From Microcebus murinus (taxonomy: Eukaryota; Chordata; Mammalia; Primates; Cheirogaleidae), in NCBI RefSeq assembly GCF_040939455.1, contig NC_134120.1, positions 15,552,501 through 15,616,500 on the forward strand: a DNA stretch of 64,000 nucleotides, given 5' to 3'. Of this stretch, positions 23,236-34,205 are shown in pieces. The notes below the pieces were generated by a model that saw nothing but the letters and a program-made list of their open reading frames with translations, was not told the origin of the DNA and searched no databases. Both the position numbers and the translations under genes were made by a program. How positions within the stretch are numbered: position 1 is the stretch's first letter; each line of letters begins with the position of its first letter.

Positions 23236-23733
23236 CTTATATAATTTTTTTTTTTTTTTTTTTTTTAAGGTTTCAAATGTACTTTATTTCTTCAATAATG
23301 CCATATTTTAATGGGTACACAGTGATTTTACTTGGCATCAATTATGAGTTGGTTTTGGAAAAATTCAGTATTACATCAGCTGGGATGATTACTTCTGTCT
23401 CCACTCCTTTGGGGTGACTCTGCCAACAGGGGACAGGTTCCATTGTATTCCAATTTGTGTTACCACATATGTCCATATAGAAATACAGAAAGTGGCTCCA
23501 GTAGCTAATACAGCGTTACCATATTTGTCATGAAAATCAGGTGTTCGTTTCTGGTGGCTCTGCCTTGCCATTGTTTGCTGAATGTTTCGAACTTGGAGAC
23601 GGCTTAGCGCATTTTTGGCCAAAGGAAACATCGTGAAGCTGAAGATAGAACTGCGACACCTCCAGCTGCTGCTTGGGTGCAAACCCGCTTCAAGTACCCT
23701 TGCAAAAAACCCTCAAAAACCTTATATAATTTT
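23236..23733 (-). mobile_element. COX7B retrocopy insertion with TSDs
   Basis: The whole retroinsertion, including 13-bp target duplications CTTATATAATTTT at 23236-23248 and 23721-23733. On the minus strand it has a 5' leader, an intact frame, a 3' UTR with AATAAA (complement near 23284) and a long A tail (plus-strand T run ending about 23266). It is intronless with a tail and TSDs, the full signature of L1-mediated retroposition. Confidence 0.95.
23389..23631 (-). CDS. COX7B: COX7B retrocopy, intact ORF
   Basis: An 80-codon frame matching cytochrome c oxidase subunit 7B, a small single-pass subunit of complex IV in the inner mitochondrial membrane. The family hallmarks are present: N-terminal targeting region (starts MFPLAK, then RLQVR), the conserved stretch RQSHQKRTPDFHDKYGNAVL, one hydrophobic segment at about residues 42-60, and WNLSPVGRVTPKEW near the C-terminus. 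The length equals the usual 80-residue precursor. An in-frame ATG 17 codons upstream lies in former 5' UTR, so the second ATG was chosen. About a dozen residues differ from human COX7B as I remember it, including the last two. No stop or frameshift is present. The lack of introns, the A tail and the TSDs make it a processed copy, probably a pseudogene but possibly still translatable. Confidence 0.9.
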   Translation of the reverse strand: MFPLAKNALSRLQVRNIQQTMARQSHQKRTPDFHDKYGNAVLATGATFCISIWTYVVTQIGIQWNLSPVGRVTPKEWRQK

Positions 23734-23779
23734 GATACTAAAAATTGTGCAAGAATATCACCTCTGATTGCTGGCAAAC

Positions 23780-24027
23780 ATGCAGGCTAATTTTTTCAAA
23801 TAAAAAATTAATAAAAACAATTACGTCTGACAACTATCATATAAGTACACTTAAAATACTATAAATAGAATTTTCTAAGATGTTAAAACAAAAAACCCAA
23901 AACTGCCAGATAAAGAGTTGCAGTGGGTTTAGTCCTATTTGTTTTAAAATACTAAAATGCAAATACAACACCTTCCAATTTACATTTGCAGAAACAACTT
24001 AGTGACTTCCACAAGCAAATGGCAATT
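23780..24027. other. Unique AT-rich DNA between two retrocopies
   Basis: No further feature recognised. Confidence 0.4.
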
Positions 24028-24041
24028 CACCACCCAAATTT

Positions 24042-24162
24042 TTTTTTTTAATTTTATAAAATATAGAATGCTTCACGAATTTGCATGTCATCCTTGCGCA
24101 GAGGCCATGGTAATCTTCTCTATAACATTCCAATTTGAGAATATGTGCTGCCAAAGCGACCG
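24042..24162 (-). pseudogene. RNU6P: U6 snRNA retropseudogene
   Basis: On the minus strand the sequence runs through a near full-length U6 spliceosomal RNA. The 5' part has 'gctttggcagcacatat' (normal CTTCGGCAGCACATAT), the central part 'agaagattaccatggcc' (normal AGAAGATTAGCATGGCC) and the 3' part 'gcgcaaggatgacatgcaaa'. About ten substitutions hit the ACAGAGA region ('tatagagaag' for 'tacagagaag') and other positions. It is followed by an A-rich tail and flanked by 14-bp duplications CACCACCCAAATTT (24028-24041, 24163-24176), so it is a retroposed copy. The ACAGAGA change and the retroposed origin argue against function. Confidence 0.93.
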
Positions 24163-24300
24163 CACCACCCAAATTTCAACTAACCTTTTTGCACACGATG
24201 AAATTAAAAAATAAGCATTATGAGTAAATGATGAAAATTATCCATCTCTTCTAACTGGCACGAAACTTTGTAAGGCATCTTTTCCCATTATTACAGCTTT

Positions 24301-24387
24301 TAAAACAACCCAAGTTTCCATAGAGGCAGTACTAAAAAAAAAAAATAATAAAAAAATAAAAAATAAAAAAATAAAACAACCCAAGTT
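24301..24387 (+). mobile_element. Minimal retroinsertion with 16-bp TSD
   Basis: The direct repeat TAAAACAACCCAAGTT at 24301-24316 and 24372-24387 flanks 55 bp: 17 nt of unidentified sequence (TCCATAGAGGCAGTACT) and then an impure A-rich tail. This is the structure of an extremely 5'-truncated L1-mediated insertion. The source RNA is not recognised. Confidence 0.8.
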
Positions 24388-24468
24388 GAAAAAACAATGA
24401 ATTTAGAGTTAGATATTCAAATTGTTTTGTCATGTTATACTAAGATTTCAAAAAAAGAAGCATGTTCA

Positions 24469-24800
24469 GGCCGGGCGCTGTGGCTCACGCCTGTAATCCT
24501 AGCTCTTGGGAGGCCGAGGCGGGCGGATTGCTCAAGGTCAGGAGTTCAAAACCAGCCTGAGCAAGAGCGAGACCCCGTCTCTACTATAAATAGAAAGAAA
24601 TTAATTGGCCAACTGATATATATATAAAAAATTAGCCGGGCATGGTGGCGCATGCCTGTAGTCCCAGCTACCCGGGAGGCTGAGGCAGAAGGATCACTCG
24701 AGCCCAGGAGTTTAAGGTTGCTGTGAGCTAGACTGACGCCACGGCACTCACTCTAGCCTGGGCAACAAAGAAGACTCTGTCTCAAAAAAAAAAAAAAAAA
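24469..24800 (+). mobile_element. Lemur-type Alu, young subfamily
   Basis: Carries shared diagnostic changes: 'gcgctgtggctc' at the start, a 5-bp deletion giving 'cctagctcttgggaggc', 'ccaactgatatata', and 'gaggcagaaggatcac'. TSD AAAAAAGAAGCATGTTCA at 24451-24468 is repeated after the tail, ending at 24819. Nearly identical to the copy at 32179-32524. Confidence 0.95.
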
Positions 24801-24819
24801 AAAAAAAGAAGCATGTTCA

Positions 24820-25770
24820 ATCATACTGAGCTTGAAATATTAAGAATTTAGTAAGAGCAAAATAGTAATAATAATACTTTGTACTCCTAATAAATAAAAT
24901 TTAATTTTAATGATAGTTTAGTCCATCATAATTTTAACCTTTAATTTCTATTTTTGTGTATAACTTATAATGTATATAACAGGATAGTACTCCTATATTT
25001 AAATTATAAGTGCATTTTTCTAAATTATCAGTGATTAAATGGGTGAATAACTGGGATGAATACTCAAAATTGTTTTTGACTACAGGCGTGACCCATCAAA
25101 AGAGTATAAAGGCCACTAAGTTAGAAAAATTGCCTAAGTGGACAAGCTCAACTCTGCTCTGCACCATGAAATCTACTCTATAGTTCCACTTCACCAACAG
25201 TCTAGATTTGGGGAAATAAAATGCATGTGTCCCTGAATAAACTCATTCCAAGTATCAGATAAATAACTCAGAAAGACATGTCATACTCGTGCTATGTTTG
25301 ACAAAGCCATGTGAACAGCCCAAGCAGTGTACCATTGCCACACCCTTTCTGAGTTTCCATCTGAGCCTGTGGCCAGATGTCCAAGGAGTCTAGACTCCAG
25401 CATTTACAGACAGCCCCTGGGTTGCCCCTCTGGCAGTGTCTCTTCTCTCTCTGTTCTTTCATCTTATCCTTCCCATATAGTGTTAATCAACTTGACTGCA
25501 GCCCATGGAGAATTCAGAGCATAAACCACAACTAGTTAAGCTACCAGAAGCATCAGGCCCCCTGTACCTATGCACCCTGCTCAGCAGCTTTGCAAAGCAA
25601 GTATTAAATAAGCCCTAGCAGGTGCTACCCATCTGTCCATTCTTTAAAAATAGCCCATCCTACTCCTACCATCTAAACACACACTAAGTTGAAAGGAATA
25701 AAGATCCTTCCTCCTGGGGAATAAGATAAACACTCAGGCCTTTGGCTACCTTCCTCAGTGAACCTACGCA
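24820..25770. other. Unique AT-rich intergenic DNA
   Basis: No gene or clear repeat. Short open frames only. Confidence 0.4.
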
Positions 25771-26460
25771 GCTCCATACAGTCTGAAAGATTCTTGCTCC
25801 ATTGGGAATACAGTGTGGGGCACGTCACAGCAGCCTCTTCTTCAAATTCTCTTCCCTTCGTTTTCATGACAGCTTTCCCTCTTCCAGAAAGTTGTTCCTT
25901 CTCAGCTGACTTTGCTGCACTCCTCTCTGAAATACAGATTTTCCTCAAGCCCCTATGTTTGGCCTCCTTCTCTTCTAAATCTGCATCTAAAAAATCTAAA
26001 ATCTAAATCTGCATCTCCGGGGGAAACACAGTCACTCTCAAGGCCTCAAGTTTACTCTGATGATTCCCAAATCTGTGTCTGCAGGGCTGACCTCTCCGCT
26101 CCTTCCAGATCACAGTGAATTGCCAAGTAGACAGAGAAATGCTCCAAAACCACTTCCAACTTAGGAGGTCCAAAAGTGTACCTCCTCCCCTTCCATCCTC
26201 CACCACCACCATCTCGCTCGATGGCACCACGCTTTTTCCCTCCCTCTCTCTCTGTCACCTCACACTCCTCCCTACGTATCCAGGAGGAAAGTGCTGCCAG
26301 TTCTTTCCAGGCTTCTCGCTGTGTTATCCCTCTGTTCCAGCTCCAGTGGCTGCCTTAGTTGAAGCAGTTATCTCCTCCCTGATCTCTTACAGAGACTTCT
26401 TAACTGATCGCTAATCTCTTTACTCCCAATTTCTTCTCACAGCCCTTAAGCAACCAGAGT
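25770..26460 (+). mobile_element. LINE-2 internal/3' fragment
   Basis: Follows the L2 consensus order: 'gatgattcccaaatctgtgtctgcagg', 'tctgtcacctcacactcctccct' and 'tagttgaagcagttatctcctccctgatctc'. Frames in it are remnants of L2 coding sequence and background. Confidence 0.6.
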
Positions 26461-26539
26461 TTATCACATTAAATGCATATTACATTATGTTACTTCCTTT
26501 AAAAGGACAAAGGTCCATCTTGTGAAGAAAAGTGTCTCC

Positions 26540-27425
26540 CAAACATGACCAACACAACTGCTGATAAGGGAAGGCCGAGTCTGTGGCTTCCCAAGGTACA
26601 CATGGGAGAGCATGGCCCTGCGGAGCTCAGGTAGCATCCCAAAGGGGGTCAGAATGTTTTAGAATCCACCGTTCAGTGTAAGGCGGGTCTTTCAATGCAG
26701 AAACTTGCCTGGAAGTTTAACAGTCCAGGATTGGTAGAAACAGCAAGGTGAGGACTTTGGGGTGAAGGATTTAAAGAATCTCAGGGTGCAAACTGATTAT
26801 TGTGTCCTTTCCATTGAAGAGTTGATGGTCTTTAGGGAAGTCTCTTGTAGGGGCCAAGGAAAACCTTCCCTTCACCCTCTAAAAGTTTTCTGGAAATCAA
26901 CTGACAAAAGGCAGATAAATAGGAGAAAAAGCATATAAATTTACTTGATCGTAGTTTTATGTGACATAGGAGCCTTCAGAATGAAGACCGAAAGATGTCA
27001 GGGAAACTGTGCATTCTTATGCTTAGGTTCAACAAATTAGGGACAGCCACGTAGAAATATGATTGCACAACAAGGGTGTGATCTAATGCTAACAGACTGA
27101 GTGGGGAAACCCAGCAAGGCCTGGCTGTCTGGGTTCTTCTTGGCCTCTGTGTGCAGCATCCTTCCGAGGAGGGGGCAGCATGCTCTCCAGAATGAAGGTC
27201 TTAGGACATCAAATCGAATAACGTGGGTCAGATCATTTCTTTATGGCCAGTTTTTACACAGAAAGGTGGAGAGAAAGTTAGAGAAATATCTTCCGGTTTT
27301 ATGGCTGGCTTTGGGGAAAAGGGATTCTGGTTTCCAGGACCCACCCTGGGGAAAAGGGATTCTAGTTTCTAGCCTCAGGGGAGAATGAGGGACTAGAGAC
27401 AGAAGGACAGGAGAAGGTCAGAGAA
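26540..27425. mobile_element. LTR-like retroviral remnant (unassigned)
   Basis: Phrases such as 'gggccaaggaaaaccttcccttcaccctct', 'gacaaaaggcagataaatagg' and 'ggttttatggctggctttgggg' recall a mammalian ERV-class LTR, read on the plus strand. It contains a short direct repeat of 'ggggaaaagggattct'. No coding retroviral gene is visible. The family name is left open. Confidence 0.4.
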
Positions 27426-27439
27426 AAGCTTTTGCTTCT

Positions 27440-27761
27440 GGTAGCTCACACCTGTAATCCTAGCACTCTGGGAGTCTGAGGCGGGTGGATAGTTTGAGCT
27501 CAGGAGTTCGAGACCAACCTGAGCAAGAGGGATACCCCGTCTCTACTAAAAAAATAGAAAGAAATTAGCTGGACAAGTAAAAATATATAGAGAAAAAATT
27601 AGCTGGGCATGGTAACACATGCCTATAGCCCCAGCTACTCGGGAGGCTGAGGCAGGAGGATCATAGCCCAGGAGTCTGATGTTGCTGTGAGCTAGGCTGA
27701 TGCCAGGGCACTCTAGCCCGGGAGACAGAGGGAGACTCTGTCTCTAAATAAATAAATAAAT
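27440..27761 (+). mobile_element. Alu 1 of tandem trio (oldest)
   Basis: 5'-truncated (starts at ggtagctcacacctg) and diverged, with an (AAAT)n tail. Flanked by AAAAGCTTTTGCTTCT (27424-27439) and AAAACTTTTGCTTCT (27762-27776). Confidence 0.92.
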
Positions 27762-27777
27762 AAAACTTTTGCTTCTA

Positions 27778-28121
<344 letters not shown>

Positions 28122-28137
28122 AAAACTTTTGCTTCTA

Positions 28138-28471
<334 letters not shown>

Positions 28472-28489
28472 AAAACTTTTGCTTCTGAG

Positions 28490-29210
28490 GAGTTCATTTT
28501 GAGTTATCATAGTCTGGGGCAGGTCAGTTTGGGAAGAGTAAAGCGATGCATTTAAAAAAAAAAATGGAATAGCAAAGCTGTGTTAATATAGGTGGTAAGG
28601 TATGGTGTAGGTTCTCAGTGTCCAGGCTGAGCTGAGGAATCTGGTTTTGGTTTGCTTATTTTGTCCCTTCAAGACCTTTCCAATTTAACTCCAGCCTCAC
28701 CTGCCATTTACCCATCCTTGTCCTGGGCCAGAGTGTGAGGTGATGAGCCCAGACATGAACAGAGAACATGCACAGAGGTGTTTCAAAGCCTCCCCTCTAG
28801 AACATACTGAATAATAAAGCATTTGGACAAATAAGAAAACAATCTCAATAGAAAGGCCTGATCCTTTTATCCCTAGCAAATCCAGAGTCCTGCCATAAAA
28901 GAGGGAGCGTCCTGCCATCTGTAAAAGCAAAACCATCTCAGGACTCACATGGTCAGGTGGGTAGGACCCAAGGGACATACAGGGCAGGCAGATCTGGGGA
29001 AAGAACTGGGCTTCCGTCTTTATCCTGTTAACCTACTTATTTTGTGTTAAAATATTTATATCGTTTCTCTTAGGAAGCCTGTCACCAAAGAAAAAACTTT
29101 TTTATGACTTTCCTAGTTAAGATGCAAATACGCACTTATGATCAAACAGCAAAAGTCCATGAACAAATACCAAACACAGAAGGCCTCCCTTTGTCTTGGA
29201 GCTGTGAATC
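28490..29210. other. Unique DNA
   Basis: May include the end of the LTR-like block in the first 200 bp. No exon recognised. Confidence 0.35.
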
Positions 29211-29215
29211 TCTAC

Positions 29216-29446
29216 GTCTCTGCTATGGTTTGAATGCAATCCTCCAAAGCTCATGTGTTGGAAAGTTAATCCCCAATGCGACAATGCTGAGAGGTGGGAC
29301 CTTTAAGAGGTGGCTGGAGTGGGTTCATTGTCACAAGAGTGGGTTTGTGATAAAGGTGAGTTCGGCCTCTTTCCCTCTCACGGGCACTCTCTTGCCACAT
29401 GACACCTTCTGCCATGTCACAACGCAGCCAGAAGTCCCTGACCAGA
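29216..29446 (+). mobile_element. MST/THE1-type MaLR LTR, truncated
   Basis: Starts 'tgctatggtttgaatgcaatcctccaaagctcatgtgttgg' and continues 'ttaatccccaatgcgacaatgctgagaggtgggacctttaagagg', then 'catgacaccttctgccatg'. This is the order of an MSTA/MSTB LTR of the ERVL-MaLR group. The 3' end is missing and there is no internal region. Confidence 0.85.
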
Positions 29447-29529
29447 CGCAGTGTGTCAGGCTAACTGCTTTAAATCCCCAGCAGCTAGTGTTCTGCGGCA
29501 CTGTCAGGCTTGGCACACAGTAGGCACTC

Positions 29530-31135
29530 ATCAGTGCTGAGGAACGAAGGAAGGAAGCACAAAGCAGTACAGCACCAACTAAGGATTTATGCGCTAACTG
29601 GGCAGTTCACGCCACATTCCCATCCGGCCTCGGCTGTCTCCTCAGAAATTTTCCAATTGTAACGGGGATTCAAACGATGCAAACATTTGCTTTCTGGTCC
29701 AGATACCAGATTAAGACCACCAGTATGTATCGCACGGCCAAACCCCAGGCAAATAACAGCTTCCAAATCCTACTAACGCCAATCAAAACTGAGCCATAAA
29801 TTTGGCAATTAAAAAAAAATCTTTTTCTGTTTTAAAAACATACCCCTATCCATTCCTGGTCTTGGCAAGTATTCCCCACCTATAATCACTGCATTTCCTT
29901 CCTCCAACTGCATCCACTGTTACTGCTCCATTGAGCTCTGCTCCCATAAACTAGAAAACCAAACTACAGCCATCAGATATTGTCCTTAACAGCTCATCTT
30001 TAAAATACTTGGATGCATATAGGGTGATAGTTTGCGCAGCTTCATCAGATGTTCTGACAACTGAGTATTGTTATTTTGACTACATTACTTAGAGGGGACC
30101 TTGTAATTCTCTCTCAATCACTCATGTGTATTTACTCAGCTAAGTAACTCTTGTGACCCGTGGCATTCCTGTCATGGCCATTTTACAGACGCAGGAAGCC
30201 AGAAAGGAGGCCCCCCTCTCCTTGGGGACAAGGGGGACACACACTAGAAACCATCTGCCTTTGTATAGATAAATTGTTAGGTATGCTTTTTTTCATGATA
30301 ATTCTTTTAAGCTTTGTTGAGACTTAATCCCATGGAGTAATTACGAGCAACGTATATCTCCGTACATCTTGCAGCAGATGACCAAATACCAACAAAACAG
30401 TGGTGGGGACAGGTGAGGTGAACTGGGGCAAATGGCCCCTGAAAACCTGCCAAGAAAATTTCAAGAATCTAAGACACAACCTTCAATCCCTGCATCCCCC
30501 ACCCCATATTCCCGCAAAAAAAAAAAAAAAAAAAAAAACAACAGTCAAAACAGGTACAAGACCTAGTCGACCAAGGCAGGCAGGAACTGCAATTTAGAAC
30601 AGAGATTCCATACACAGGGCTCTTTTGCATGGGGCCTATTGTGAATTCACTATCTTCTGTCCATCATAACATTATTTCTGAAATTCCAAAATGACATCCT
30701 CCTACTTTGATGGGCAAGCTGCATTCTGAACACAGCCTTTATACTCCCAATAATTGTACTAGAATACAGTGATGTCTTCGGCGTGCTTCACGTGCCCTTG
30801 ATTTTAAATGACACCAGTTTGCTCGCCTGCTACACTTCTGTGGTCTAGCTCCCATTCCTCCTAGAACCTCAAAAGTCCTCCCCAGCTGTACTCCAAGGAG
30901 AATGAGTTACTTCTGCCTTTCCTTAGTGGACCAGCTTCCTGCAGCTCCCGCCTTTTAAATCAGCTATTGAAGCCAAGTAACCACGTTTACAACAACTATG
31001 ACTAAAGAAGAGGAGGAGCTCGAAGTTCCAGGGCCCTTTGTAAGCTTTCCCCTCCCACTGCATTCCTCAGACGTGTTTTAAATAACTGGCTGGGCAGGAC
31101 CCAAGATTTCTGGGAGTTGTAGTAGCCAGGATAAT
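29530..31135. other. Unique intergenic DNA
   Basis: No gene or repeat recognised except a 27-nt A-run at about 30515-30538. A short segment near 30160-30240 may be a MIR trace. Confidence 0.4.
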
Positions 31136-31137
31136 AC

Positions 31138-31310
31138 TCAATGTTTGTGGAGCACCTACTCCACGCCAGGTACTGTGGTTAAGTGTCTACTCAGTAAGTA
31201 TTATCTCATTTCACCACATTCTCTCACACAAACCCCTGACTTAGGGCCTGGGATGGCCCCAGTTTGCAAATGAGCTTAGGGAACTTTCTCAAGCACGTGG
31301 CCATTAACCT
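31138..31310 (-). mobile_element. MIR SINE (antisense)
   Basis: 'tttgtggagcacctactccacgccaggtactgtgg', 'tattatctcatttcacc' and 'ccccagtttgcaaatgag' match antisense MIR order. Confidence 0.65.
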
Positions 31311-31401
31311 TAAGGAGGGAGTCAGCTTTCAATGGCTGGCAGTCTGGCACCCCGGTCTGCTGCCCACTACTGGATTGGAGTCCAAACCTGAAAGCCGAGT
31401 C

Positions 31402-31498
31402 ATATGCAGCTCTGCACAGGCTGGACTAGAACTCCTGGGCTTAAGTCATCCTCCAGCCTCAGCCTCCGGAGTAGTTGGGCCACCATGCTCCAATTGGT
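31402..31498 (-). mobile_element. Alu fragment (antisense)
   Basis: About 95 bp of left-arm sequence: 'caggctggactagaactcctgggcttaagtcatcctccagcctcagcctccggagtag'. Confidence 0.7.
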
Positions 31499-32178
31499 AC
31501 TAAGCCTGTGGACCCCCCCCAATCTCTTAAACACCCCACAGCTCTTAGGATAAATACTCAAATGTCAGAGTTTACTCACGCCTCCAAAATCTGGCCCTTG
31601 GGTACCTCCCCAGCCTCTCCGCCTGCTCTCCTGGCAACGAACACTCCAGTAGTTCTTCCGTGTCTCAAGGTCGGAAAAAAGCCGTTCTCACCCTGAGGCC
31701 TTTGCCCCAGGATGGTGCCTTCACCAGGTACTCAGAACCTCCACGGGGCCTGGCCAACAATGAGTCAGCATTTCCGTCATTGCTGGGGGCCCGCTTCCGC
31801 GGGGGGAGCCTGGGAGACCTGGTCACCAGGTTAGGCCCTCCTGCTCCAGTCCCAGTCACAGTCCGCGTTTCCCCTATCCGGGTTGCAGTTGTCCCTCAGC
31901 ACTGGGATGGCTCCTCTGTCCCTCATAGAACAGACTGGAGGCTCCCTGGGGCCAGGACCTCTCGTGTCTGGCTCACCTTTATACCACCAAAGAGTAGCAA
32001 GTGCCCACCTGGCATGAGTAACAGTAATCAAAGAATGTTTATTCATTCACCCATTTAACAAATAAACTAGGTGCCTGCTATACACCAGACACGATGGGAC
32101 TCAAGATGTTCTCATTTAACTCAGCTCATAGATTAGGAAAATGAGATGTAGTTTCTTCTGTTTAAAAAATAATTGCGG

Positions 32179-32524
32179 GCCGGGCGCTGTGGCTCACGCC
32201 TGTAATCCTAGCTCTTGGGAGGCCGAGGCGGGCGGATTGCTCAAGGTCAGGAGTTCAAAACCAGCCTGAGCAAGAGCGAGACCCCGTCTCTACTATAAAT
32301 AGAAAGAAATTAATTGGCCAACTGATATATATATAAAAAAAAAAATTAGCCGGGCATGGTGGTGCATGCCTGTAGTCCCAGCTACCCGGGAGGCTGAGGC
32401 AGAAGGATCACTTGAGCCCAGGAGTTTGAGGTTGCTGTGAGCTAGGCTGACGCCACGGCACTCACTCTAGCCTGGGCAACAAAGCGAGACTCTGTCTCAA
32501 AAAAAAATAAATAAATAAATAAAT
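32179..32524 (+). mobile_element. Lemur-type Alu, young subfamily
   Basis: Same diagnostic set as 24469-24800 (gcgctgtggctc, 'agctcttgggaggc', 'aactgatatata', 'gcagaaggatcac'). TSD AAAAAATAATTGCGG at 32164-32178 and 32525-32539, both perfect. Confidence 0.95.
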
Positions 32525-32849
32525 AAAAAATAATTGCGGAAGGTCACAGTAGACTCTCCAATATGTCTGCACTGAATGAACACATAGACGGCTGGATGAA
32601 TGGCTGGGTCTAGGTGGGGATTGGGGGTAGCCAGACTGAGATACCACTGAAAGAACTCAGAAATAAGGTTAAAATTTGCCTCCTTAGAGAGGAACTATTT
32701 TAAAATATCTAATGTAAAAGGCTTGAGATAGGCAGTCTCCTTGAAAGAGACAAAAGCCTGCGGGCCAAGACAAGACTAGACAGTAATCTAATTGGAAGTA
32801 TTAGCATATCTAAAGAAAGAATGTGTCAATCAGAAGAGGCGGGTGGGTT

Positions 32850-33560
32850 GGTTTAGAACCTGGGAAAATAAACTCCAGTCAGGATCCTGCCTGGACCGCG
32901 CCAGGCCCAGGGCCTTCCTCGCGGGAGGCGCCAGCTGAGACGGCAGGTGTGGCCGGGCGCGGGGAAGGATGCGGCCGCCGCAGGATCCGCGCCCACCTCC
33001 CCCGCTCGGGTTCCCGCGGAGCTGGCGACCCGACTGCAGTTCCGCTTCCGCCTGCAGGAATTGCCTAATAATAGCTCCCCGGTGTTGGTCTGCACCCCGC
33101 GCTGGGCTCTCGCCTGCCCGGCTCCTAGCACTGGGGCCTCGCCGCCCAGCCTCCAGCGGGCAAGCCTGCGGAGCTGCAGGGTTCGCCCGAGGCCAGCCGG
33201 CAGATGCCAGCGGAGGGACTGCCGGGCTTGGGGCCCGGCTGGCCCGGCTCCAGGCGCTAGCTCGCCTCGCCTCTGCCTTGCACACCGCCCACACCCGCTC
33301 GCCTGGGCTCTGGGTGGATATAATTAAGTGGGCCTTCTTCTAGTCTGGGCCCCTGCGTTGGGCGGGCTGGCTTCCTGTCTGCCTTCCCGGCGATGCAAGT
33401 CGCCTCGGAACGTGCAGATCGAAGCTTCTCCACCCCCGAACCACCGCCTTCGGCCCAGCGCCTCCCGCTCGGCTCGCGAAGCCACTCCCAGGGACGCTCC
33501 CGTCCCTGCGTGCCTTTCCTGCACTCTCTCCTCAAAACGCACACCGTCGCTTATCTGCGC
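32850..33560. promoter_or_regulatory. Second CpG-rich region, possible promoter
   Basis: GC- and CpG-rich (for example 'ggcgcggggaaggatgcggccgccg' at about 32955-32980), less extreme than the first island and without triplet runs. It ends close to an AT-rich motif cluster at 34030-34200. Four overlapping long frames on both strands have no family match. Promoter function is inferred from composition. Confidence 0.45.
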
Positions 33561-34029
33561 CCCACATCCCGCGAGGGGTGGGGGTGGGGTAAAAGAAATA
33601 AATGGGTGCTCCCCTCAAACCACTGAACACCCCACCTGTTCCACCTCTGCCAGCGTAAGGGGCAGCCCGCCAGTAATCAGGCAGCCAGCACTGACCCCAG
33701 GCCCTTGGAAGAGGCAGGAAGATGCATCCGAAACCTTGGCTCAGCCTTTGGATAGACGCGTGACCTTGGAAAAGTCACCGAACTTTTAAGGGCTGAAATG
33801 TAAGACCCGGTGCCGAGATTTCCCTCTCTTCAAGGTCAAAGTCAGCGTAGAAGAAGGAGCACACCGGTCTGGCCTGTGCACGGACGGGCCCCCATGCCTG
33901 CTTTGTGACATTTCCCCCCAGCTCCAGGCCCGCCGCGCCAAGAGAACAGCACAGGGAGCCAAACGCGTACACGTTGTGACCTGCATTGTCCGCCCTCATC
34001 TCTCTGCGCTCCCCGGCTCTTCAAACACG

Positions 34030-34205
34030 CGCCAATGCCTCATTAAAGACTGCAAACCACCCCATTAGGTGCAAATGCATGGAAACATATTCATGATTAT
34101 TCAAATGAACCCCTGTAAGATAATCAGCGCCGCCTTCATAAATATTCATTGTCACCGTGCTAATCACTACGTAATCTCACAAGAGGGTGCGCCCCTGTAA
34201 TCCTG
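34030..34205. promoter_or_regulatory. Candidate deeply conserved enhancer
   Basis: 170 bp, repeat-free and dense in developmental factor motifs: an octamer-like GTGCAAAT at 34069-34076, ATGATTATTCAAAT (34092-34105), GATAATCAGC (34119-34128), CATAAATATTCATTGTC (34137-34153, SOX/POU-like), and TAATCACTACGTAATC (34160-34175). Homeodomain TAAT/ATTA cores occur about every 15-20 bp. The composition contrasts sharply with the GC-rich DNA on its left. Conservation itself was not tested. Confidence 0.45.

Noticed and set aside
23389..23682. 97-codon version of the COX7B frame starting upstream
   Set aside because: The extra 17 codons correspond to the former 5' UTR; the family starts at the second ATG.
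26540..27425. Possible endogenous retrovirus with genes
   Set aside because: Only LTR-like sequence is seen; no gag, pol or env-like frames nearby.
32830..33343. Overlapping long frames in the second CpG-rich region
   Set aside because: Present on both strands at once, no recognisable domain; composition artefact.
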